Shown in pieces: positions 35,776 through 42,741 of a DNA stretch of 64,000 bases (the first letter of the stretch is position 1; every line of letters starts with the position of its first letter). Location of the stretch: the NCBI GenBank assembly GCA_947258435.1, contig CAMYID010000003.1, positions 1-64,000 of the forward strand, written 5' to 3'. Source of the DNA: an uncultured Alphaproteobacteria bacterium. GTDB lineage: Bacteria > Pseudomonadota > Alphaproteobacteria > UBA11222. A program made the translations under genes and the position numbers. Under the pieces are notes generated by a model that was not told the origin of the DNA, did not search any database, and saw only the letters and a program-made list of their open reading frames with translations.

Positions 35776-35822
35776 TTCACTACGGCTGCCACTTCCATAA
35801 CATAGTGGCAGCCGTATGTGAA
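35776..35822 (+). terminator. Long hairpin 3' of the cargo tRNA
   Basis: TTCACTACGGCTGCCACT pairs with AGTGGCAGCCGTATGTGAA (one bulged base) around TCCATAACAT. No T-tract follows, so it may act as a processing signal, a transcription block protecting the transposase, or both. Confidence 0.5.
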
Positions 35823-35844
35823 TCCTACATTAAAGTTGATTCAT

Positions 35845-35862
35845 ATGCTTGACACTAAGCAT
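35845..35862. promoter_or_regulatory. Second 18-bp dyad, overlapping the transposase promoter
   Basis: ATGCTTGACACTAAGCAT: same end-sequences and same total length as the dyad at 34154. It contains a TTGACA (-35, 35849-35854); a weak TATATC/CATATA -10 follows 17-19 bases on, close to the transposase ATG at 35884, for which no ribosome site is seen. A bound regulator here would block the transposase promoter. Confidence 0.6.
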
Positions 35863-35883
35863 AAAAGTTCACATATATCGGGT

Positions 35884-36828
35884 ATGGCAAACGTCCTACC
35901 CACTCCGAAGCGCGTTCAAATCCTCCATATGCTTTGTGAAGGTTCGTCCATGCGTTCCATCGCACGGATCACCGGGGTTTCCATCAACACGGTTTCGAAG
36001 CTGCTTGTGGACGCGGGCGAAGCCTGCGCGGCTTATCACGATGAGCATGTGCGCGGCCTGTCATGCGAACGCATCCAGTGCGATGAAATCTGGTCGTTCA
36101 CCTACGCCAAGGCAAAGAACGTTGATACCGCAAAGAAGGCCCCGACATTCGCGGGCGATGTTTGGACCTGGACCAGCATTTGCGCGGACAGCAAACTGAT
36201 CTGCAATTGGTTTGTCGGCGGGCGTGATGCGGAGTTCGCCAACATCTTCATGGACGATCTGGCCGACCGGCTGGACCATCGCGTTCAGCTTACGACCGAT
36301 GGCCACAAGGTCTATCTCGATGCCGTGGCCGGTGCGTTCGGAAACGATATCGACTATGCGCAACTTGTGAAGCTGTTCGGTGCCGCACCGGATGCCGTCA
36401 AAGGCCGCTACAGCCCTGCCAAGTGCACCGGGATCAAGAAACACGAGCGGAATGGTTCGCCCGACCCAGACCATATCAGCACGTCTTATGTGGAACGCAT
36501 GAACCTTTCGATCCGCATGGGGCTTCGCCGGTTCACGCGCCTGACCAATGCGTTCTCAAAGAAATTCGAGAACCATTGCCACGCGCTGGCGCTGTATTTC
36601 GTCTGGTACAATTTCTGTCGCCAGCACAAGAGCCTTGGCGGCATCTCACCGGCAATGGCTGCTGGCGTCAGCGATACGCTTCGTGATCTGGAATGGATTG
36701 TCGGCCTGATTGATGAGCGCGCGCCAAAGCCGGGACCGCGCGGGCCTTACAAAAAACGCAAAAATGAAATGCTTACTGATCAGGAATTGGAGTCACTTCG
36801 TCATGAAATGAGCGAGTCGCAAAAATGA
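35884..36828 (+). CDS. IS1/IS1595-type DDE transposase
   Basis: Catalyses cut-and-paste or copy-out movement of the element. 314 residues from ATG 35884 (MANVLPTPKRVQIL). It has an N-terminal HTH (GSSMRSIARITGVSINTVSKLLVDAG), then the DDE core: first Asp in IQCDEIWSFTYAKAKN, second in LTTDGHKVYLDAVAGAFG, Glu in TSYVERMNLSIRMGLRRFTRLTNAFSKK, and the YFVWYNFCRQHKSL helix. This group is commonly annotated as IS1 family. A basic C-terminal tail (PKPGPRGPYKKRKNE) completes it. The frame is intact and runs to 3 bases before the right inverted repeat. Confidence 0.93.
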   Translation: MANVLPTPKRVQILHMLCEGSSMRSIARITGVSINTVSKLLVDAGEACAAYHDEHVRGLSCERIQCDEIWSFTYAKAKNVDTAKKAPTFAGDVWTWTSICADSKLICNWFVGGRDAEFANIFMDDLADRLDHRVQLTTDGHKVYLDAVAGAFGNDIDYAQLVKLFGAAPDAVKGRYSPAKCTGIKKHERNGSPDPDHISTSYVERMNLSIRMGLRRFTRLTNAFSKKFENHCHALALYFVWYNFCRQHKSLGGISPAMAAGVSDTLRDLEWIVGLIDERAPKPGPRGPYKKRKNEMLTDQELESLRHEMSESQK

Positions 36829-36831
36829 AAA

Positions 36832-36850
36832 TTCAAACTGAGACACTACC
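36832..36850 (-). repeat. Right terminal inverted repeat of the insertion element
   Basis: TTCAAACTGAGACACTACC, exact reverse complement of the left repeat; abuts the GAAAATTC duplication. Confidence 0.92.
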
Positions 36851-36858
36851 GAAAATTC
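36851..36858. repeat. Target site duplication, right copy
   Basis: GAAAATTC, identical to 34081-34088. The 266 bases from here to gdhA presumably hold the gdhA promoter; no clear consensus was identified there. Confidence 0.9.
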
Positions 36859-37124
36859 GATAACACCCTGTCACAGATGATCAGGTTAGTTATTGTCTTT
36901 TTTACACATCCGTAAGAGGATTGTGGCCGGTCGCAGCGGAAAATTGTCGGGGTAACCGCAGCGGACGAACGGCAGGCCCGCCAGGGCAAGCCAAAAAATC
37001 AGTTTGTTGTCGGGGCATATGGGCTGCTTTAGAAAAGCCTGCTATGACAACGGGTTACGGGGGGCAGGATATCCGGTCTTGCCCACAGAAACGGTACATG
37101 CATGCCAAAAATGGGAGCAAGACT

Positions 37125-38474
37125 ATGACAGTCGCTGCAGACGATCTCGATACATTTATGAACGGCCTGAAAAGGCGTAATCCAGGGGAACCCGAATTCC
37201 ACCAGGCGGTACAGGAAGTTGCGGGCAGCATCATTCCCTTTATCAAGGACAAGCCGAAATATATAAAAATGCGTATCCTGGAACGGCTGGCCGAGCCGGA
37301 CCGGGTGGTCGCCTTCCGCGTCTGCTGGGAAGATGATGAGGGAAATATCCGGGTCAATCGCGGCTATCGTGTGCAGAATTGTAATGCCATCGGCCCTTAT
37401 AAGGGCGGCATTCGCTTCCATCCGAGTGTCACGCTGAGCGTGCTGAAATTCCTGGCTTTTGAGCAAACCTTCAAAAACAGCCTGACCGGCCTGCCGATGG
37501 GTGGCGGCAAGGGCGGCGCGGATTTCAATCCGAAAGGCAAGTCGGATAATGAAGTGATGCGCTTCTGCCAGTCATTCATGACCGAGCTGCATCGCCATAT
37601 CGGCCCCGATACCGATGTGCCGGCCGGTGATATCGGCGTCGGCGCGCGCGAAATCGGTTATATGTTCGGTCAGTATAAGCGGCTGGAAAACCAGTTCACC
37701 GGCGTGCTGACCGGTAAGGGGATGGAATTCGGCGGCAGCCTGATCCGGACTGAGGCGACCGGCTATGGCACCATCTATATGATGCAGGATATGCTGACCC
37801 GCATCGGCGACGGGTTTGAGGGCAAGACCTGCCTGGTTTCGGGTTCGGGCAATGTGGCGCAATATGCGACAGAGAAGATCAATCAACTGGGCGGCAAGGT
37901 TGTCACCATGTCCGACAGTTCGGGCTTTATCCACGTGCCCGGCGGTATCGATGAGGAAAAGCTTGCCTGTATCATCGACCTGAAGAATGTGAAGCGCGGC
38001 CGGCTTGAGGAAGCCACCAAGGAGTTCGAATGCACCTATCACGAGGGCGAACGGCCGTGGAATGTACCCTGCGATCTGGCCTTCCCCTGCGCCACCCAGA
38101 ATGAAATCAGCGGCGATGAAGCCAAGGCGCTGATCAAGAATGGCTGCATGGGCGTTTCCGAAGGTGCCAATATGCCGACCGTGCAGGAAGGCATCGATGC
38201 CTTTATCGATGCGAAAATCCTGTTCGCCCCGTCCAAGGCGGCCAATGCCGGCGGCGTTGCGGTGTCGGGCCTTGAAATGAGCCAGAACAGCGCGCGGATT
38301 TCATGGAAAGAACCGGAATTGCAGCAATTGCTGCGCGACATCATGCAGGGCATTCACGATAATTGTGTCGAATATGGTGCCGAACCGGGCGGACATGTGA
38401 ACTACCTGAAAGGCGCAAACATCGCGGGCTTTGTCAAAGTTGCCGATGCGATGCTCGCTTACGGGGTTGTCTGA
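37125..38474 (+). CDS. gdhA: NADP-type glutamate dehydrogenase GdhA
   Basis: Reductive amination of 2-oxoglutarate with ammonia, the assimilatory direction; hexameric ~50-kDa class. 449 residues from ATG 37125 (GGGAG upstream); the ORF-track start at 36921 adds unrelated residues. Landmarks: GYRVQNCNAIGPYKGGIRFHPSV, the substrate-binding Lys region GLPMGGGKGGADFNPKGKSDNE, PAGDIGVGAREIGYMFGQYKR, the nucleotide-binding LVSGSGNVAQYATEKI and EGANMPTVQEGIDAF. Coenzyme choice is inferred from family resemblance. It is divergent from the unrelated NAD-GDH, with the insertion element between them. Confidence 0.95.
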   Translation: MTVAADDLDTFMNGLKRRNPGEPEFHQAVQEVAGSIIPFIKDKPKYIKMRILERLAEPDRVVAFRVCWEDDEGNIRVNRGYRVQNCNAIGPYKGGIRFHPSVTLSVLKFLAFEQTFKNSLTGLPMGGGKGGADFNPKGKSDNEVMRFCQSFMTELHRHIGPDTDVPAGDIGVGAREIGYMFGQYKRLENQFTGVLTGKGMEFGGSLIRTEATGYGTIYMMQDMLTRIGDGFEGKTCLVSGSGNVAQYATEKINQLGGKVVTMSDSSGFIHVPGGIDEEKLACIIDLKNVKRGRLEEATKEFECTYHEGERPWNVPCDLAFPCATQNEISGDEAKALIKNGCMGVSEGANMPTVQEGIDAFIDAKILFAPSKAANAGGVAVSGLEMSQNSARISWKEPELQQLLRDIMQGIHDNCVEYGAEPGGHVNYLKGANIAGFVKVADAMLAYGVV

Positions 38475-38531
38475 ACCCGGGCATAATTCTTCACTTCATC
38501 GTGCATTCGCTGTGCGATAAGATCGATCAGA

Positions 38532-38564
38532 GCGAGGGGCGGGCCCGATTGACCCGCCCCTCGC
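38532..38564 (+). terminator. Perfect GC hairpin after gdhA
   Basis: GCGAGGGGCGGG pairs over all 12 bases with CCCGCCCCTCGC around a 9-base loop, 57 bases past the gdhA stop. Only AATTCT follows rather than a T-run, so termination strength is uncertain. Confidence 0.55.
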
Positions 38565-38592
38565 AATTCTGAACTTCCCATCCGGTCAGCCC

Positions 38593-39897
38593 GTGCCCGC
38601 ACCTGTCTCTTCTTCCCGCGCCGCATTTTTCTGGCTGATGGCACTCATAATTGCCGTACCCGTTATTGTTTTCGCAGCCAATGGCACGGTCATCATTCTG
38701 GGGCTATGCATGCTCGCCGCGCCCGCATGGCCTGCCTTTCGCGGCACCTTCACGGAGCTGATGCGCTCCCCGCCCGGCCTGGCACTGATCGGGCTTGCAT
38801 TCTGGATTGCGCTGAGCATCGGGTGGAGCGCCGCGCCAGAGGAAAGCGCGATCACCGCTGTTCGCCTGCTGCTGCTGTGGCTTGCGGGGCTGGCGGCGCT
38901 GGCGGGCGCACGATATTTCCGGATTCCGAAGATCGGCAAATTGTCGCTGCTCATCGCCTATACCGCGATGCTTGCGCTTTATATGGCCGAGCTCGCAACG
39001 GACGGTGCGCTGATCAGCCTGTTCAAACAGCTCGATGCCGACCATTTCACGCAATTTTCCGACGCCGCCCAACGCGAAGCCTATCGCTCGCTGCTGGCCT
39101 TCAACGCCATCGGACGCGGCGGCGTTCTGCTTGTATTGCTGATCTGGCCGGTCGCCGCCTTGCTGATCGATGGTGGCGCCGGTCGTAGCAAGGGCGGTTT
39201 GGTTCTGGTCCTATTGCTGGGGGCGACGATCTGGCTTCTGCTGCAATTGCCGGTCGGGGCCGCCCCGCTGGCCCTGCTGGCGGGGCTGGCGGCGTTCGGA
39301 CTGAGCTTTGCCGCGCCGCGCCGCTTGCCGCAGCTGATCGGAGTTGCCGCGGCAGCCCTGCTTCTGGCAATGCCGGTCATTGCCTACACGATCGACCGGC
39401 CCGAAGCGCTTGGCATTGAAAAGCGCAGCATTCCGCCTTCCTGGCAGCATCGCATCGAAATCTGGCACTACACCGCCGACCACATCGCCGAAAAACCGCT
39501 GACAGGCTGGGGGTTTGACGGTGCGCGTCATATCGACGCCAAAGCCACCCGATTTGTGGCGGAATTGCCCGATGGCAGCGACATCGCCTATCCGAATGTG
39601 ACGCTGCTGCCGCTGCATCCCCATAACGGGGCGCTGCAGATCTGGCTGGAGCTTGGGCTGCCCGGTGCGCTGCTGGCCGCGGCCCTGCTTGTCACGCTGG
39701 GGTTCCGTATCGCGGCGCTGCCGCTCACAACCGCCAGGCGGGCAGCGGCGACAGCGGCTTTCAGCGCAACCTTCAGCCTGATCCTGCTGAGCTTCGGCCT
39801 GTGGCAGAACTGGTGGCAGGCAAGCTTCTGGCTGCTGCTTGTCCTGTTCGCCCTGGTCGTCCAGCCCTCACCCGTCCATAGCAATGAAGATGCCTAG
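38593..39897 (+). CDS. O-antigen ligase family membrane protein
   Basis: Polytopic membrane protein (434 residues) of the Wzy/WaaL family, which transfers or polymerises O-antigen or related polysaccharide on the periplasmic side. About eleven hydrophobic segments alternate with short loops. The large periplasmic loop (SIPPSWQHRIEIWHYTADHIAEKPLTGWGFDGARHIDA) and the conserved LPLHPHNGALQIWLELGLPGALLAA segment mark the family. The start is GTG 38593; ATG 38638 is an alternative that removes 15 residues. It stands alone, without other O-antigen genes nearby, which fits a ligase acting in trans. Confidence 0.85.
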   Translation: MPAPVSSSRAAFFWLMALIIAVPVIVFAANGTVIILGLCMLAAPAWPAFRGTFTELMRSPPGLALIGLAFWIALSIGWSAAPEESAITAVRLLLLWLAGLAALAGARYFRIPKIGKLSLLIAYTAMLALYMAELATDGALISLFKQLDADHFTQFSDAAQREAYRSLLAFNAIGRGGVLLVLLIWPVAALLIDGGAGRSKGGLVLVLLLGATIWLLLQLPVGAAPLALLAGLAAFGLSFAAPRRLPQLIGVAAAALLLAMPVIAYTIDRPEALGIEKRSIPPSWQHRIEIWHYTADHIAEKPLTGWGFDGARHIDAKATRFVAELPDGSDIAYPNVTLLPLHPHNGALQIWLELGLPGALLAAALLVTLGFRIAALPLTTARRAAATAAFSATFSLILLSFGLWQNWWQASFWLLLVLFALVVQPSPVHSNEDA

Positions 39898-39948
39898 CCT
39901 GAACGCGCGACCCCGAACGCGCAGCCCGGAACCCGTTCGACCGTCGGC

Positions 39949-40740
39949 CTAGCCGCCTGTCCCGCTACCGAATACGGTCTGCAGCAATTCGGTCGTGCGC
40001 CGGGCAGGATCTTCGCGAATGGCCGCTTCTTCGCGCGCCAGCAGCAGAAACACCCCGTCAACAGCCCGGCCCAGCACGTGGTTTGTCAGATTGGCCTTCA
40101 CATCGGGTACAAAGGGAATATTACGATATTCCCCCATCATCTGATCATAAAGCTGCACCGCCCCGACTTGCGCAAGCTGCGTATCGACAATCGGTCGCAT
40201 GCCATCGGCGAGCGGCTGCGCCATGCGTGCCTCGAAATAACGGGTCGCCGAATCGCTGGGCCCGTTATAGATGTCGCGCACATCCTGCAGGCTCATTTTG
40301 GCGATCGCATCGATGAACAGGGCACGCGCCTGCGGTACAGCGGCTTCCGCAGCCCGGTTCAGACGCAGCTCAAGATTATTGCCAATCGCCCCCATCCCGA
40401 CCCGTTGCAACGCCTGATCCACCATCTGCAGACTGTCGGGCAACGGAATATGCACATCAGCATTGCCATTGAAGCCATTGGTGGTACCCAGCCGGTCGAC
40501 CACCCGCTCCGCCCCGACCCGCAGGGCCTCGCGCAGCCCGGCGCTGATCTGATCCGCGCTCAGATCCGACATAGCCGCGGAAGAGGATTGCTCTTCGGTC
40601 CCGCCAAGCGTCCCGAGCAGCGCGCGCCCCTGATCGAACCAGTTCTGCTGCGCCTGCGCGCCGGCGGGCACAGCAATGATCAATGCCGCCCAGAAGGTTA
40701 TCGGCCCCAAACGGTGTGAAAATTCCCGGGTAACGGACAT
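39949..40740 (-). CDS. DUF4197 domain-containing exported protein
   Basis: 263 residues from ATG 40740 (GGAG upstream), with a signal peptide (FWAALIIAVPAGAQAQQ). The mature protein matches the DUF4197 pattern: ISAGLREALRVGAERVVDRLGTTNGFNGNADVHIPLPDSLQMVDQALQRVGMG, ELRLNRAAEAAVPQARALFIDAIAKMSLQDVRDIYNGPSDSATRYFEARM and a C-terminal DHVLGRAVDGVF-like NHVLGRAVDGVFLLLAREEAAIREDP. The function of the domain is unknown; it is all-helical and periplasmic. The track ORF to 40899 extends beyond the signal peptide and is rejected. Confidence 0.88.
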   Translation of the reverse strand: MSVTREFSHRLGPITFWAALIIAVPAGAQAQQNWFDQGRALLGTLGGTEEQSSSAAMSDLSADQISAGLREALRVGAERVVDRLGTTNGFNGNADVHIPLPDSLQMVDQALQRVGMGAIGNNLELRLNRAAEAAVPQARALFIDAIAKMSLQDVRDIYNGPSDSATRYFEARMAQPLADGMRPIVDTQLAQVGAVQLYDQMMGEYRNIPFVPDVKANLTNHVLGRAVDGVFLLLAREEAAIREDPARRTTELLQTVFGSGTGG

Positions 40741-40835
40741 CAAAAAAACTCCAATGAAAGGACTGAAATAGTGGCCCACTATGGCGAAAATTATACCCCG
40801 GTGACAGTGCAGGCGGCCATAATGACCGCGATTTA

Positions 40836-41729
40836 TTATTCCCCCAGCATATAAACCGAACGCAGAAACCGTTCCGGCGTCATAAAGCCACCGGCCCATT
40901 CCGCATCGAAGGGCGCAAGAATATCAGCCGCCACCGCGTCATCCACCCCCATCCCCTTTGCTTTTGCCGCAGCCACCGCTTCTGCGACGCCGGTCAGCAT
41001 GGCGTGATAAGCAACCAGTTCCTGCCGGTCGGACAGCGGCCCGTGACCGGGGATGATCACCGTGGCCGCATCGGCCAATTCAAGCCCGCGCGCCACCCCG
41101 GCGATCATGCCGGCAAGCGAGCCGGCGCTTGAGCCATCGATGAACGGATAGAAGCCGTTGAAATACACATCGCCCATATGCAGCACATTGCGGCCGGGAA
41201 AATGCACCAGCGCATCGCCATCGGTATGTGCATGGGCGGTATGATAGACATCGACGCGCGTGCCGTTGAGATGGAAACTGACCCCGTCTTTGAAGGTTAC
41301 AACCGGCAACGCGGCATCTGGTGCGGGCGGCACCATACGACCGAGTGCGGGCATCGCCTGCCCTTTTTCCATCCGGGTGCGGACATTTTCATGCGCAACG
41401 ATCAGTGCCCCGCCACCTCCGAACGCTTCATTGCCGCCGGTATGATCGCCATGCCAGTGCGTATTGACCAGAAAGCGTACCGGCTGGCCCGCTACCTTCT
41501 GTACCGCCTTATTGATCTTGTCGCTCAGCGGTGCGAACTGATCGTCGATCATCAGCACCCCTTCGGGACCAAAGAACAAGCCGATATTGCCCCCCTGCCC
41601 GGTCAGCATGGCGAGATCGTCGCCAATCGCGGTCGTCTGGATATTTACCGCATCGAAATTCTGCGCCTGCGCCGCCGCCGCGCCGCACAGGACACCTGCC
41701 GTCACCAGAAAGCTGAATATCCGCCGCAT
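40836..41729 (-). CDS. Exported MBL-fold metallohydrolase
   Basis: 297-residue metallo-beta-lactamase-fold protein with a signal peptide (RRIFSFLVTAGVLCGAAAAQAQ). Zinc ligands are visible as NTHWHGDHTGGNEAFG (HxHxDH), HTAHAHTDGDALVHF and IPGHGPLS. ATG 41729 has GGGAGGG upstream. The overall layout (THWHGDH, AHTDGD, HMGDVYFNGFYPFID) is that of periplasmic MBL hydrolases related to cyclase/glyoxalase types and to the quinoprotein-associated group. The substrate is unknown; beta-lactamase activity should not be assumed. Confidence 0.85.
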   Translation of the reverse strand: MRRIFSFLVTAGVLCGAAAAQAQNFDAVNIQTTAIGDDLAMLTGQGGNIGLFFGPEGVLMIDDQFAPLSDKINKAVQKVAGQPVRFLVNTHWHGDHTGGNEAFGGGGALIVAHENVRTRMEKGQAMPALGRMVPPAPDAALPVVTFKDGVSFHLNGTRVDVYHTAHAHTDGDALVHFPGRNVLHMGDVYFNGFYPFIDGSSAGSLAGMIAGVARGLELADAATVIIPGHGPLSDRQELVAYHAMLTGVAEAVAAAKAKGMGVDDAVAADILAPFDAEWAGGFMTPERFLRSVYMLGE

Positions 41730-41832
41730 ACCGCATCCCTCCCGTCTCATCAGGTGGCGCAATCCTATCACAACCGCCCGCAAGAGCCGATCACAGCCCC
41801 GCGATCAGAACACAAGGGCGGATGCGGGCCGC

Positions 41833-42624
41833 TCAGCGCGCCGTCCAGCCACCATCCACCGGCAGGGACGCGCCGGTTATGGAGGCCCCGGCCTCTGAAC
41901 ATAAAAACACAGCCAGCGCGCCGATTTCCGCGACGCTTGCAAATTTCCGGTTGGGCTGGGGCGCGAGAATCACCTGCTCGATCACCTCTTCCTCGCTCAT
42001 GCCGTGGGATTTCGCCTGATCGGGGATCTGTTTCTCCACAAGCGGCGTCCAGACATAGCCTGGACAGATCGCATTGCAGGTGATGCCGTCTGTCGCGCTC
42101 TCCAACGCTGTCACCTTGGTAAAGCCAACCATGCCATGCTTGGCGGCGACATAGGCGGATTTGAAAGGCGAGGCGACAAGTCCGTGAGCGGAGGCGATAT
42201 TCACGATCCGCCCCCAGCCGCGCGCCTTCATCCCGGGCAGCACAGCCCGGCTTGTATGGAAAACCGAAGACAGATTGATCGCAATGAGCTGATCCCACTT
42301 CTCCACGGGGAAACTGTCGATCGGCGCCACATGCTGGATCCCGGCATTATTGATCAGGATATCGACAGGACCCAGCGTCCGCTCCGCCTCCGCCACCATC
42401 GCCGCGACCGCCTGCGGGTCCGACATATCCGCCGACAGGGGCGCGCAGCGCACGCCGAATTCGCCGGCGATCTCACCACAAAGCGGCGCGATTTCCCCAT
42501 CCGGCCGACTGCCATTCACCCCGATATGGCAGCCCTCAGCCGCCAGCGCACGGGCAATGCCAAGCCCGATCCCGCTGGTCGCCCCGGTAATCAATGCGAT
42601 CTTGTCCGTCAGTTGCTGTGGCAC
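41833..42624 (-). CDS. bdhA: 3-hydroxybutyrate dehydrogenase (SDR)
   Basis: NAD-dependent oxidation of D-3-hydroxybutyrate to acetoacetate, linking PHB or ketone-body breakdown to acetyl-CoA. 263 residues, classical SDR with TGATSGIGLGIARALA, NNAGIQHVAPIDSFPVEKWDQLIAINLSSVFHTSR, catalytic Ser-Tyr-Lys in NIASAHGLVASPFKSAYVAAKHG, and the NAICPGYVWTPLVEKQI loop typical of BdhA. The QIPDQAK region and C-terminal SITGASLPVDGGWTA(R) also match. The start is GTG 42624. The acyl-CoA synthetase gene lies upstream on the same strand. Confidence 0.9.
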   Translation of the reverse strand: MPQQLTDKIALITGATSGIGLGIARALAAEGCHIGVNGSRPDGEIAPLCGEIAGEFGVRCAPLSADMSDPQAVAAMVAEAERTLGPVDILINNAGIQHVAPIDSFPVEKWDQLIAINLSSVFHTSRAVLPGMKARGWGRIVNIASAHGLVASPFKSAYVAAKHGMVGFTKVTALESATDGITCNAICPGYVWTPLVEKQIPDQAKSHGMSEEEVIEQVILAPQPNRKFASVAEIGALAVFLCSEAGASITGASLPVDGGWTAR

Positions 42625-42741
42625 GAGCCTGTCTCTCCCTTGTCAGCCTGTCTCCCTTGCGGGGCAAACGCTTTTACGCGAAAGCGGCAACGCGGAAAAT
42701 CCGCCGGCCCACAGCGTGCAGACAGGGCGCGGGGCGGGGCG

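Larger units (their letters stand above)
34089..36850. mobile_element. 2.76-kb IS1/IS1595-type insertion element with passenger genes and tRNA
   Basis: Bounded by 19-bp perfect inverted repeats and flanked by an 8-bp direct repeat. Contents in order: a dyad and two coupled small genes (+), a 271-residue gene (-), a divergent promoter region with inverted 10-bp boxes, a possible leader ORF, two hairpins, tRNA-Thr-like gene, a third hairpin, a second copy of the dyad and the DDE transposase (+). Plain members of this transposase group need about 1-1.3 kb, so roughly 1.5 kb is cargo. The ends, duplication and intact transposase frame suggest a recent, possibly still active insertion into the AT-rich region between the two glutamate dehydrogenase genes. 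Confidence 0.9.

Noticed and set aside
34081-36858. Insertion considered as a composite transposon or integron cassette
   Set aside because: There is one transposase and one pair of full terminal repeats, with no second IS copy, integrase or attC-like site.
40836-41729. MBL-fold exported protein considered as a class B beta-lactamase
   Set aside because: Only the general HxHxDH metal motif is present; the layout fits the wider exported hydrolase group and gives no support for antibiotic hydrolysis.
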